17,356 nucleotides of DNA from an uncultured Oscillospiraceae bacterium. GTDB taxonomy: Bacteria > Bacillota > Clostridia > Oscillospirales > Acutalibacteraceae. Under the pieces are notes generated by a model. The model saw only the letters and a program-made list of their open reading frames with translations. It was not told the origin of the DNA and did no database searches. Shown piece after piece: positions 1 through 7,162 of this stretch (its first letter is position 1; each line of letters begins with the position of its first letter). Location: positions 1-17,356 of the forward strand of contig UQFM01000037.1 in assembly GCA_900540295.1 (NCBI GenBank). The letters run 5' to 3'. The position numbers and the translations under genes were made by a program.

Positions 1-2
1 TC

Positions 3-119
3 ATAAAAAATGAAACGCATTTTCAGCGCGCATGGGAATACACCCAATACAACGCATTAAAAGAATACGGACAGAAAAAACGAACAGACGAAAAGCCTAC
101 GGAGGTAGCGACAATATGA
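3..119 (+). CDS. 3' end of an unidentified gene upstream of purB (partial)
   Basis: Reading frame 3 is open from the window edge to a TGA at 117-119, giving 38 residues that end KPTEVATI. The stop overlaps the purB start in the sequence ATATGA, so purB's ATG (116-118) and this TGA share two bases. Such ATGA overlaps are typical of translationally coupled genes in an operon, and the purB ribosome-binding site then lies inside this frame. The visible tail is hydrophilic and rich in Lys, Glu and Tyr, with no motif I recognise, so no product can be named. The frame is short and could be open by chance. The exact stop/start overlap is the main reason to believe it. Confidence 0.5.
   Translation: MKNETHFQRAWEYTQYNALKEYGQKKRTDEKPTEVATI
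101..105 (+). promoter_or_regulatory. Ribosome-binding site that fixes the purB start
   Basis: GGAGG lies 10 nt before the ATG at 116. No comparable site precedes the alternative in-frame start at 32. It falls within the last codons of the overlapping upstream frame, which supports translational coupling. Confidence 0.8.
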
Positions 120-1546
120 AAGACATTTACGAAAGCCCTTTAAATTCGCGGTATTCGAGCAAGGAGATGAAATACATTTTCTCGCCCGACTTTAAATTCC
201 GCACCTGGCGCAAGCTTTGGATTGCGCTTGCCGAAAGCGAAAAGGAATTGGGACTGCCGATTACGGACGAACAAATTGCCGAGCTGAAAGCGCACGCGGA
301 CGACATCAATTACGAGGTCGCCGAAGCGCGTGAAAAGCTGGTGCGCCATGACGTAATGAGCCACGTATACGCCTACGGTGTGCAGTGCCCGAGCGCAAAG
401 GGCATCATTCACCTGGGCGCAACCTCCTGCTATGTCGGCGACAACACCGACGTCATCATCATGACCGAGGGGTTAAAGCTTGTCCGCAAAAAGCTTGTCA
501 ACTTAATCTCAAAGGTCGCGGCGTTCGCAGACGAATACAAGGATATGCCGTGCCTTGCCTTCACCCACTTCCAGCCTGCACAGCCGACCACCGTCGGCAA
601 ACGCGCTTCTCTGTGGCTGATGGATTTGGTGATGGATATGTCCGCACTGGAATTCCAGCTTTCGCAGATGCGTCTGCTCGGCTCAAAAGGCACAACAGGC
701 ACACAGGCAAGCTTTGTAGAGCTGTTTGAGGGCGACAACGAAAAAATCAAGGCGCTTGACCGCAAAATTGCCGAAAAAATGGGCTTTTCCCGCGTGTTCC
801 CCGTGTCGGGGCAGACCTACGCGCGTAAATTGGATACACAGGTGCTGTATACGCTTTCGGGCATTGCGCAGTCCGCGCACAAATTTTCAAATGATTTGCG
901 CCTGTTACAGCATCTGAAAGAAGTGGAAGAACCGTTTGAAAAGAATCAAATCGGCTCGTCCGCCATGGCGTATAAGCGCAATCCGATGCGCAGTGAGCGT
1001 ATTGCATCTTTGGCGCGCTACGTGATTGCCGACACCATTAACCCTGCCATCACGGCGTCTACGCAGTGGTTTGAGCGCACGCTGGACGACTCCGCCAATA
1101 AGCGCATCAGTATTCCCGAGGGCTTCCTCGCGGTGGATGCGATTTTGGAGCTGTACATCAACGTCGTCAGCGGCTTGGTTGTGTACCCGAAAATGATTGA
1201 AAAACGCCTGAACGACGAACTGCCGTTTATGGCGACTGAAAATATTATGATGGCGGCTGTCAAAAAAGGCGGCGACCGTCAGGAACTGCACGAGAAAATC
1301 CGTCAGCACTCCATGGCGGCGGGGCAGGTTGTGAAAGCCGAGGGCAAACCGAACGATTTGCCCGAACGCATTGCCGCCGACCCTGCATTCGGCATGACGC
1401 TCGAAGAAATCCGCGCGGAAATGGTGCCGCAGAACTTTGTCGGGCGCGCGCCGCAGCAGGTTACGGAGTTTTTAGACGAAGAGGTACAGCCGATTCTTGA
1501 TAAGTATAAGGATTTACTGGGTCTTGAAGTGGAGATTAACGTTTAA
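116..1546 (+). CDS. purB: Adenylosuccinate lyase
   Basis: This cytosolic enzyme of the fumarase/aspartase superfamily acts twice in purine synthesis: it splits SAICAR to AICAR plus fumarate, and adenylosuccinate to AMP plus fumarate. The product is 476 aa, normal for the family. Conserved blocks are visible: HLGATSCYVGDNTD at residues 99-112, the catalytic-histidine block THFQPAQPTTVGKR at 150-163, and the superfamily signature GSSAMAYKRNP at 280-290 with the catalytic-loop serines. An in-frame GTG-type start at 32 would add 28 residues. The ATG at 116 is chosen because GGAGG (101-105) sits 10 nt before it and the protein then begins MKDIYESPLN, as expected for this family. No other pur gene is visible nearby, but the overlap with the upstream frame suggests purB is not first in its operon. 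Confidence 0.96.
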   Translation: MKDIYESPLNSRYSSKEMKYIFSPDFKFRTWRKLWIALAESEKELGLPITDEQIAELKAHADDINYEVAEAREKLVRHDVMSHVYAYGVQCPSAKGIIHLGATSCYVGDNTDVIIMTEGLKLVRKKLVNLISKVAAFADEYKDMPCLAFTHFQPAQPTTVGKRASLWLMDLVMDMSALEFQLSQMRLLGSKGTTGTQASFVELFEGDNEKIKALDRKIAEKMGFSRVFPVSGQTYARKLDTQVLYTLSGIAQSAHKFSNDLRLLQHLKEVEEPFEKNQIGSSAMAYKRNPMRSERIASLARYVIADTINPAITASTQWFERTLDDSANKRISIPEGFLAVDAILELYINVVSGLVVYPKMIEKRLNDELPFMATENIMMAAVKKGGDRQELHEKIRQHSMAAGQVVKAEGKPNDLPERIAADPAFGMTLEEIRAEMVPQNFVGRAPQQVTEFLDEEVQPILDKYKDLLGLEVEINV

Positions 1547-1567
1547 CAAAATTTTTCGCCCGATTTT

Positions 1568-1675
1568 GTCATTCTGAGCGGAGCGAAGAATCTCCCATAG
1601 CACAAACTTGCGGCGAGCTCGTCCCCTCTCCCTCCGTCACGCCTGTGGCGTGCCACCGCCCTCGTCAGAGGGCGG
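1568..1675 (+). repeat. Intergenic repeat cluster 1 downstream of purB
   Basis: The 222-nt gap between purB and the next gene holds a copy of a 27-nt motif at 1568-1594 (GTCATTCTGAGCG followed by GAGCGAAGAATCTC) that recurs in every large spacer of this window. Two perfect hairpins follow: CACGCC/GGCGTG with a 3-nt loop (1638-1652) and CCGCCCTC/GAGGGCGG with a 4-nt loop (1656-1675). Neither hairpin is followed by a T-run, so they are not classic terminators, although they may protect the purB mRNA end or slow polymerase. They resemble REP-type dispersed palindromes. Confidence 0.75.
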
Positions 1676-1768
1676 AAAGGAGTTGTGCAGAATCAATGTG
1701 CGGCTCCGAGCACGAAAAGTTCTTATTTTAGCAATAGAGGTACGAAATAAAAAGAAAGAAGGTCCATT

Positions 1769-2797
1769 ATGCGGTATACAGGTCAGACCTGTCCGATTTG
1801 TCACGCCGTGTTTGCGGAGGACGATGACGTAGTTGTCTGCCCCGAATGCGGTACGCCGCATCATCGAAAATGTTATTTGAACAATAAAGACTGTGCAAAC
1901 GCGGCTTTGCATACAGGCGGATTCACTTGGACGCCGTCTGTCGGCGAAACACAGACAGAGACGGCAGAACCCGTAACGAATCCCGCCCCTGTGCCGAATG
2001 CCGCACAGCATGACGGACACCGCATTGTATTTTGTCCGCAGTGCGGCGCGCAGAATGCGGCGGAAGAACCCGTCTGCACCCAATGCGGCACAAGACTTTA
2101 TAACACACAGAATCAGCCGTATTCGCCGCAGATTCAACTGCCCGACATGACCGCGCGCCCCTTTTACGCGCATGGCACTGTGATTGCCCCGACAGATACG
2201 ATTGACGGCAACACGGTCGGGGACACGGCGGAATATGTACGCACAAGTGCGGAACGGTATATTCCGAAATTTTACAGACTTGACAAGTCGGACAAAAAGC
2301 TTTCCTGGAATTGGGCGGCATTTTTCTTCTCGCCCTGCTGGTTCTTTTACCGTAAACTGTATGCCGTTGGCGGGATTTTATTGGCACTGCTGCTGGTCGT
2401 TACGGGTGCGACCATGACGCCGCGGTATATACAAGCCACACTCGACTATCAAACGGTGGTTCTGCAAGCCGCGGAAGACGGCAAAACCTTTTTGGAAGCG
2501 GTCGATGCCAGCACACCCGAATATGCGGCATTGCAACAGCTTCCCGAAACGCAAATCCGCTACTATGCCTCTGTATTTCTGCATCTGTTTTCGGGTCTTG
2601 CCGCCAACTATCTGTATAAAAAGAAAGTCGGCAAAGACATTCAGCGCCTGCGCGCACAAAAACCGTCCCCCGAGGAATACCGATTTTTGCTGTTTCGCCG
2701 CGGCGGCACATCGCTCGCCATGGGCATAGCGTCTGCCGCAATTTATTTTTTCGGCATGCAGATACTGCTGAATCTCTTATTGCGATTCCTATTGTAA
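1769..2797 (+). CDS. Membrane protein with N-terminal RING-like zinc domain and DUF2628-like region
   Basis: The 342-aa product has three parts. Residues 8-42 carry a cross-brace metal pattern (C8, C11, C24, C27, H31/H32, C35, C42) like the prokaryotic RING-finger family. A second zinc ribbon follows at 89-106 (CPQC and CTQC knuckles). After a flexible linker, residues 168-215 contain YRLDKSDKKLSWNWAAFFFSP and then a hydrophobic segment, characteristic of DUF2628 membrane proteins. Two more hydrophobic stretches lie around 268-282 and 313-342. The ATG at 1769 follows a purine-rich site (AGAAAGAAGG, 1753-1762). The zinc domains probably face the cytosol. The function is unknown. Zinc-ribbon plus DUF2628 proteins are common in Clostridia, but I know of no assigned role. 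It is separated from purB by a repeat-bearing spacer and from galU by 55 nt. Confidence 0.85.
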   Translation: MRYTGQTCPICHAVFAEDDDVVVCPECGTPHHRKCYLNNKDCANAALHTGGFTWTPSVGETQTETAEPVTNPAPVPNAAQHDGHRIVFCPQCGAQNAAEEPVCTQCGTRLYNTQNQPYSPQIQLPDMTARPFYAHGTVIAPTDTIDGNTVGDTAEYVRTSAERYIPKFYRLDKSDKKLSWNWAAFFFSPCWFFYRKLYAVGGILLALLLVVTGATMTPRYIQATLDYQTVVLQAAEDGKTFLEAVDASTPEYAALQQLPETQIRYYASVFLHLFSGLAANYLYKKKVGKDIQRLRAQKPSPEEYRFLLFRRGGTSLAMGIASAAIYFFGMQILLNLLLRFLL

Positions 2798-2802
2798 AAC
2801 GG

Positions 2803-2822
2803 CGGAAGCTTTCTTCCGTTTA
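2803..2822 (+). terminator. Possible weak terminator before galU
   Basis: A 6-bp stem CGGAAG/CTTCCG with a 4-nt loop (2803-2818) starts 6 nt after the preceding stop codon and is followed by TTTAAAA. The stem is short and the T-run brief, so read-through into galU is likely. Confidence 0.4.
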
Positions 2823-2852
2823 AAACTTCTATATATTTAAGGAGCGTTTACT

Positions 2853-3728
2853 ATGAAAGTAACAAAAGCCATTATCCCCGCGGCGGGTCTGGGCACACGC
2901 GTTCTGCCCGCGTCAAAGTCTGTTCCGAAGGAAATGCTGAACATCGTGGATAAGCCCGCAATTCAGTATATTGTGGAAGAGGCGGTAGCCGCAGGCATTA
3001 CCGATATTCTGATTATCACCAACCGCGGCAAGGGCGTTATCGAGGACCACTTTGACCACTCCTTTGAGCTGGAGACCAAATTGCAGGGCAATGCGTCCAA
3101 AGCGCACATTTTGGAGCAGGTAGAGGCTTGCTCAAACCTTGCAAACATCTATTATATCCGTCAAAAAGAGACAAAGGGCTTGGGTCATGCGGTTCTGTGC
3201 GCAAAGAGCTTTGTCGGCAATGAGCCGTTTGCGGTCATGTACGGCGACGATGTTATCGTTTCCGAAGACCCCGTTGTCGGTCAGCTGATTCGTGCGTATG
3301 ATAAATACGGCTGCGGCGTGGTCGGCGTAAAAGAAGTGCCGCGCGCAGATGTGCCGAAGTACTGCACACTCGACGTCACCCCGCTGGAAGACAAAACGAT
3401 GAAGGTGCACAACATCATCGAGAAACCCACACCCGAACAGATTATGTCCTGCTACTCGATTTTGGGCAGAGTGGTTATGCCGCCCGAAATTTTCGAGCTG
3501 ATTGAAAAGACCCCCGCCGACCCCAAAAGCGGCGAAGTGTATTTTACCGACGCGATGCTTGACCTCGCCCGCCGCGGTCTCTTAAACGCGGTAGATTTTG
3601 ACGGCATCCGCTATGATATGGGCAACAAGCTCGGCATTATGCAGGCGAACTGCGAAGTCGCGCTGAATCACCCCGAAATCGGCGAAGATTTTAAAGCGTA
3701 TCTGAAAAATCTTGCGGCAACACTGTAA
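2853..3728 (+). CDS. galU: UTP-glucose-1-phosphate uridylyltransferase
   Basis: This enzyme makes UDP-glucose from UTP and glucose-1-phosphate. UDP-glucose feeds cell-wall and capsule polysaccharides, glycolipids and galactose metabolism. The 291-aa length is typical of bacterial GalU. The nucleotide-binding block AAGLGTRVLPASKSVPKEML lies at residues 10-29, followed by the uridine-binding region QKETKGLGHAV (104-114), the metal-binding YGDDV (130-134) and a later IIEKP block. The start is supported by AAGGAGCG (2839-2846), 6-7 nt before the ATG. It is followed at once by a strong terminator, so it is last in its transcript. The convergent surface-protein operon starts its own terminator only 40 nt further on. 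No genetic link between the two is implied by the layout. Confidence 0.96.
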   Translation: MKVTKAIIPAAGLGTRVLPASKSVPKEMLNIVDKPAIQYIVEEAVAAGITDILIITNRGKGVIEDHFDHSFELETKLQGNASKAHILEQVEACSNLANIYYIRQKETKGLGHAVLCAKSFVGNEPFAVMYGDDVIVSEDPVVGQLIRAYDKYGCGVVGVKEVPRADVPKYCTLDVTPLEDKTMKVHNIIEKPTPEQIMSCYSILGRVVMPPEIFELIEKTPADPKSGEVYFTDAMLDLARRGLLNAVDFDGIRYDMGNKLGIMQANCEVALNHPEIGEDFKAYLKNLAATL

Positions 3729-3755
3729 ACCCGCACTATACAGGAACTGATTGTC

Positions 3756-3795
3756 CCCCTTGTACAGACTTCCTCTCTGTACAAGGGGAATTTTA
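3756..3795 (+). terminator. Intrinsic terminator of galU
   Basis: A perfect 13-bp stem pairs 3756-3768 (CCCCTTGTACAGA) with 3776-3788, with a 7-nt loop. It is followed by AATTTTATT, a T-rich tail in the galU direction. Confidence 0.9.
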
Positions 3796-3829
3796 TTGAA
3801 GAAAATATCCTTGTTTTATAAGTCAAAAA

Positions 3830-3865
3830 CAAAAGAAAAACCCGATGCTTTACGCATCGGGTTTT
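3830..3865 (-). terminator. Intrinsic terminator of the minus-strand surface-protein operon
   Basis: A perfect 8-bp stem CCCGATGC/GCATCGGG (3841-3848 with 3854-3861, 5-nt loop) is flanked by AAAAA on the left and TTTT on the right. On the minus strand it reads as a GC-rich hairpin followed by a long T-run, 25 nt after the stop of the last gene. The flanks would also let it work in the + direction, backing up the galU terminator. Confidence 0.88.
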
Positions 3866-3889
3866 GATGTTTTCCAAACGTATTTCGAG

Positions 3890-4918
3890 TTACGCGGTTT
3901 CCTCTTCTTCGTCGTTGCGGCGTCTGCGAACAATCACAAACAGCAACAGGAAGAAGCCAAACGCGAACAGGATGCTTGCTTCCAGCGGGTTTTCACGAAT
4001 CAGTGCGCCCGTCTGAGAAATGATGGGATTATCCAAAATCGGGTTATCGGGTTTCTTATCATCCGGCTTGGAAGGTTCTTCCGGCTTCGGCTGCGGTTCA
4101 GGGTCGTCCTTGCCGACCGTGATTTCCGTCCAACCGTCCGGTTTACCGTCGCCGTCTGTATCCAAACCGCCGTCCCCATGCACGATAAAGTCTAAAATGA
4201 CCTCGGTTGTGCCTTCGGGAACCGTGATGACCTGCGTACCGTCGGGAAGCATTTCCACGGTGACCTCGGTCGCCGTTTCACTGACTTCCACCACGAAGTC
4301 CGCCACGCCTGCGGGTGTACCGTCGGGATTGTTAATCGTTACGGTATGGAACCCGTCCTTAATCTCATCGATTTTGTACTTGCCTTCGTCGTCTGCCGTT
4401 GCCTCAATTTCGCCGAAATCGATTTCCAGTGTCGCGCCCGGGAACGGTTCGTCTTCTTTGTAGACGCCGCCGCGCATTGCAACATGGTCACAGTCATCGC
4501 CGGGTTTGTCGGGATTTTCAGGGTCATATTTCGGGTCATCGGGGTCAACAGGCGGCACATCGCCACATTTTTCGAATGTGAACACAACGTCCATGTCGGT
4601 ATACACATCCAAAAGTGACAGCCTGCCGTGCAAAACGTCGTCTGTAACATCCTCTCCGTTCACAGTCACAGATTTCAAGTGACTGTCCGGTTTACAGATA
4701 ATCGACAGAATCACATCGTCAAAGCGCTCTACGGTTACGGAGCTTTCGCTCGCGAGAATGGTATCCTGATACAGAATATAGCCGCCCTCGTTATACGTTA
4801 TGGTAATTTCATGTGTGCTCGGCACAACGGTTGACAGCTGCGCATCTGCGGCGAACGCCCCGAAGGACAGGCAGAAGCACAAGAGTACAGCCAAAACCGC
4901 ACTGCTGATTTTTTTCAT
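3890..4918 (-). CDS. Membrane-anchored surface protein with repeat-like and carboxypeptidase-regulatory-like domains
   Basis: This is the last gene of the eight-gene minus-strand operon; the product is 342 aa. A signal peptide (1-23, ending AFA) leads into a beta-rich segment (about 36-116) resembling bacterial InlB-B/Flg_new repeats, with the typical VTVNGEDVTDD stretch. An acidic Pro/Asp linker (121-142) follows. Residues ~148-225 look like a carboxypeptidase-regulatory or CnaB-type fold (GVYKEDEPFPGATLEI, then EGKYKIDEIKDG). A calcium-loop-like DTDGDGKPDG lies at 253-262 and a Pro/Lys/Glu linker at 271-298. The end has the order SQTG (301-304), hydrophobic helix (316-330), RRRR and an acidic tail. 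That is the layout of a sortase substrate, but the motif is not LPXTG, so a plain membrane anchor is as likely. The start follows AAGGAGGTGG. It is the natural candidate for attaching the secreted products of the operon to the cell. Confidence 0.85.
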   Translation of the reverse strand: MKKISSAVLAVLLCFCLSFGAFAADAQLSTVVPSTHEITITYNEGGYILYQDTILASESSVTVERFDDVILSIICKPDSHLKSVTVNGEDVTDDVLHGRLSLLDVYTDMDVVFTFEKCGDVPPVDPDDPKYDPENPDKPGDDCDHVAMRGGVYKEDEPFPGATLEIDFGEIEATADDEGKYKIDEIKDGFHTVTINNPDGTPAGVADFVVEVSETATEVTVEMLPDGTQVITVPEGTTEVILDFIVHGDGGLDTDGDGKPDGWTEITVGKDDPEPQPKPEEPSKPDDKKPDNPILDNPIISQTGALIRENPLEASILFAFGFFLLLFVIVRRRRNDEEEETA

Positions 4919-4963
4919 GAAACCACCTCCTTATATTACTTTGCGAAATAAATTCAACTATCC

Positions 4964-5497
4964 TTACGGACTTACCGAAGCTCCAACAACTTCTACCGTG
5001 AACGTCAGGCGGTCGGCATATTCCGCAATCGGAACTGCCTGCCACGCCGTATCGGTGATGTCAATGTTGAAGGTTCTGTTGGTATCAATCACTTCATTGT
5101 CTGTTGTGTAGTTAAGATTTTCAACCGAGCCTGCCAAATTGGTGTAGGAAAAGGCATAGGGAAGCGTCTTGCTTGTTTCCGCATTCTTCAATTCCTGCGT
5201 GCCGTTTTCACTTACCGCTGTAATGTGCAGACGGTTGCCAATTTCCAGCTGCGATTTTACATGATAGGTAAATACCGTTCTGGTCTCGCCCCATGCAATT
5301 TCGGTCTCAGCGGGAATGGTTACAGAGTAGGAGGCTGCATCCGTATTATCTTTTCTGGTGGTTTTGGTGAACACATCAGACGAAGCCGACTGATTTGCAT
5401 CACCTTTGCTGATGGTTATATCCCCGGCGGCGAATGCAGGAACGCAAACCGCGAACAGCATAACTGCCGCCATGAGAAGAGAAAGACATTTTTTCAT
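4964..5497 (-). CDS. Small secreted paralog P1
   Basis: The 177-aa product has a signal peptide of 23-24 residues ending VCVPAFA, giving a secreted protein without membrane anchor or sorting signal. The mature part has a variable Ser/Thr/Asp-rich leader (25-55) and then the family core: YSVTIPAETEIAW at 57-69, an LPYAFSYTN block (112-120), DTNRTFNIDI at 138-147, an invariant Trp at 152 and the closing strand LTFTVEV at 164-170. The pattern of alternating hydrophobic residues points to an all-beta fold. It is closest to P2 and P3, which share the DTNRTFNIDI block. It lies 45 nt upstream of the anchored protein gene and 42 nt downstream of P2. No family name is recognised and the function is unknown. 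A structural subunit or adhesin is only an inference. Confidence 0.85.
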   Translation of the reverse strand: MKKCLSLLMAAVMLFAVCVPAFAAGDITISKGDANQSASSDVFTKTTRKDNTDAASYSVTIPAETEIAWGETRTVFTYHVKSQLEIGNRLHITAVSENGTQELKNAETSKTLPYAFSYTNLAGSVENLNYTTDNEVIDTNRTFNIDITDTAWQAVPIAEYADRLTFTVEVVGASVSP

Positions 5498-5539
5498 CGG
5501 AATTGCTCCTTATGTGTTTACGAAGTAACTCGGCTATTT

Positions 5540-6052
5540 TTACGGCTGTGCGTCAACAACCTCAACCGTGAAGGTCAGGAAGTCCACATACTCCGCAATC
5601 GGAGCTGCCTGCCAATCTGTTGTTGCGATATCGATGTTGAAGGTTCTGTTGGTATCGACAACCTCAGTATCGGTTGTGTAAGCAAGCGTATTTACAATAC
5701 CGCCCTGGTTGGTGTAGGAGAAGGTGTAGGGAAGAGTCTTGTCAGTGGAAGCATTTTTCAGTGCCTGTTCACCGTTCTGGCTGACAGCATTGATTGCCAA
5801 ACGCTTGCCGAGTTCCAACTGGGTTTTTACACCGTAGGAGAAAGCGGTTTTGGTTGTGCCCCATGCGATTTGTGTTTCAGCGGGAATGGTTACGCTGTAA
5901 GAAACAAAATCAGGTGCGGGTTCGGTAGAAGTATAAACTTTCGCATCTGCGGTATTTGCGGTTTTGTCCGTAATGGTTGTTGCGGCAAAAGCGGGTACGC
6001 AAACTGCGAACATCATGATAACGGATAAAACAACTGCTAAAATCTTTTTCAT
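5540..6052 (-). CDS. Small secreted paralog P2
   Basis: The 170-aa product is secreted, with a signal peptide ending FAVCVPAFA (1-23). The family core is clear: YSVTIPAETQIAW (52-64), LPYTFSYTN (107-115), DTNRTFNIDI (133-142), Trp147 and LTFTVEVVDA (159-168). The mature N-terminus TTITDKTANTADAK closely matches those of P3 and P4. An in-frame extension to 6115 exists, but the ATG at 6052 is chosen: it is preceded by GAGAGGAGC and gives the same MKKI start as its neighbours. Long runs identical to P1 (for example TVTNRT-type turns around residue 133 and SYSVTIPAET) point to recent tandem duplication. The function is unknown. Confidence 0.86.
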   Translation of the reverse strand: MKKILAVVLSVIMMFAVCVPAFAATTITDKTANTADAKVYTSTEPAPDFVSYSVTIPAETQIAWGTTKTAFSYGVKTQLELGKRLAINAVSQNGEQALKNASTDKTLPYTFSYTNQGGIVNTLAYTTDTEVVDTNRTFNIDIATTDWQAAPIAEYVDFLTFTVEVVDAQP

Positions 6053-6095
6053 AAATATTGCTCCTCTCAAGTTCAAGCTGTTTATAAAAATAAAC

Positions 6096-6608
6096 TTACG
6101 CGTCAACAACCTCAACCGTGAAGGTCAGATTACCCGTGTAAACATTAACGGGAACTGCCTGCCAAGCCGCAGTAGCGATGTCGATGTTAAAGGTTCTGTT
6201 GGTATCGACAACTTCGGTTTCGGTGGTGTAGCTCAAGGTCTCGATTGTATCGCCGCCGTTGGTTCTGGAAAATGTGTAGGGCAGTTCATTTGCGCCTGCC
6301 GCATCGACCAACACGTTTCTGCCGCTCGCGCTTGCCGCAGAGATTGCAAGACGTTTGCCGCTTTCAAGCTGTGATTTCACGCTGTAAGAAAACAGGGTCT
6401 TGGATTTTTCCCACGGAATGGTGGTTTCAGCAGGGATAGACACAACATAGGATGCGCCCTCTGTACCGTCTTCTCTCTGTGTAGAGGTGGAAAGTTTGGA
6501 ATCCGCAGTCTGTGCGGTTTGGTCAGTGATGTTTTGTACAGCAAACGCGGGTACGCAAACTGCAAACATCATAATAAGGGATAAAACAACTGCAAGAATT
6601 TTTTTCAT
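6096..6608 (-). CDS. Small secreted paralog P3
   Basis: The 170-aa secreted product begins with a signal peptide nearly identical to that of P2 (MKKILAVVLS, then IMMFAVCVPAFA). The core has YVVSIPAETTIPW (54-66), LPYTFSRTN (109-117), DTNRTFNIDI (135-144), Trp149 and LTFTVEVVDA (161-170). A TTG start at 6626 lies within the ribosome-binding region itself (TTGAGAGGAGC), so the ATG at 6608 is preferred. Unlike P1 and P2 it has IPW rather than IAW after the conserved strand, a feature shared with P4 and P6. It is 44 nt downstream of P4 and 43 nt upstream of P2. The function is unknown. Confidence 0.86.
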   Translation of the reverse strand: MKKILAVVLSLIMMFAVCVPAFAVQNITDQTAQTADSKLSTSTQREDGTEGASYVVSIPAETTIPWEKSKTLFSYSVKSQLESGKRLAISAASASGRNVLVDAAGANELPYTFSRTNGGDTIETLSYTTETEVVDTNRTFNIDIATAAWQAVPVNVYTGNLTFTVEVVDA

Positions 6609-6652
6609 TTTAAGAGCTCCTCTCAAAATATAATGTTACAAAATGAACCGAA

Positions 6653-7138
6653 TCAAATCAGCACTTCCGCTGTGAAGGTCAAGGTGTCCGCATATTCACC
6701 GACGATTGCATTTGCCCATGCATTATCGGCAATTGCGAGATTCAGAGTCTGGCTGACTTTCGGGTTGACCACGGGACCTGCCGAGGTGTAGGCGGTTGCA
6801 CCGCCGAGTGTGTAGGGCAGCTTTTCAGCGGCGTCCTCTTTGAGTGCCATTGTGCCGTTGCCTGCCACGGAAACATGCAATTTCTTACCGTAACCGAGAT
6901 GTGCTTCGACAGTATAGGTCAAATCGGTCGAGGCTTTGCGCCACGGAATGGTGGTGTTGGCAGGAATTACAACACTGTAATTTTCGCCGCTTTCACCGTT
7001 CTCTTTCACCGTGTCTGTTTTGACAATGGATGTGCCTGTGTTTTCGGTCTTGTCTGTAATGGTATTCACAGCGAATGCGGGTACGCAGACTGCGAACAGC
7101 ATGACAAGCGCCAATGCGACAGAAAGAACTTTTTTCAT
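6653..7138 (-). CDS. Small secreted paralog P4
   Basis: The 161-aa secreted product has a signal peptide ending LFAVCVPAFA (1-23), then VNTITDKTENTGTS, which is close to the mature start of P2 and P3. The core has YSVVIPANTTIPW (54-66), VSVAGNGTMALK (89-100), LPYTLGGATAY (107-117), Trp141 and DTLTFTAEV (151-159). It lacks the DTNRTFNIDI block of P1-P3 and has instead a VVNPKVSQTLNLAIAD stretch, as in P5. It is therefore a bridge: its N-terminal half resembles P2/P3 and its C-terminal half resembles P5 and the giant protein's last domain. The ribosome-binding site lies in the 24-nt gap to P5. The function is unknown. Confidence 0.85.
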   Translation of the reverse strand: MKKVLSVALALVMLFAVCVPAFAVNTITDKTENTGTSIVKTDTVKENGESGENYSVVIPANTTIPWRKASTDLTYTVEAHLGYGKKLHVSVAGNGTMALKEDAAEKLPYTLGGATAYTSAGPVVNPKVSQTLNLAIADNAWANAIVGEYADTLTFTAEVLI

Positions 7139-7162
7139 AAACGTAGTCTCCTTCTAAATCGC

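Noticed and set aside
32..115. N-terminal extension of PurB from an upstream in-frame start
   Set aside because: The ATG at 116 has a well-spaced GGAGG and gives the family's normal N-terminus. The extension overlaps the open frame of an upstream gene.
1696..1731. 11-codon leader frame (MCGSEHEKFLF) behind AAAGGAG
   Set aside because: It is too short, the spacing to AAAGGAG is about 13 nt, and no regulatory repeat or attenuator follows.
1608..1832. 74-aa + strand frame after purB
   Set aside because: It is made of intergenic palindromes, has no ribosome-binding site and runs into the next gene in another frame.
5225..6028. 267-aa + strand frame opposite P1 and P2
   Set aside because: It is an antisense shadow of the two paralogs. 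Its repeated look comes from the genes on the other strand.
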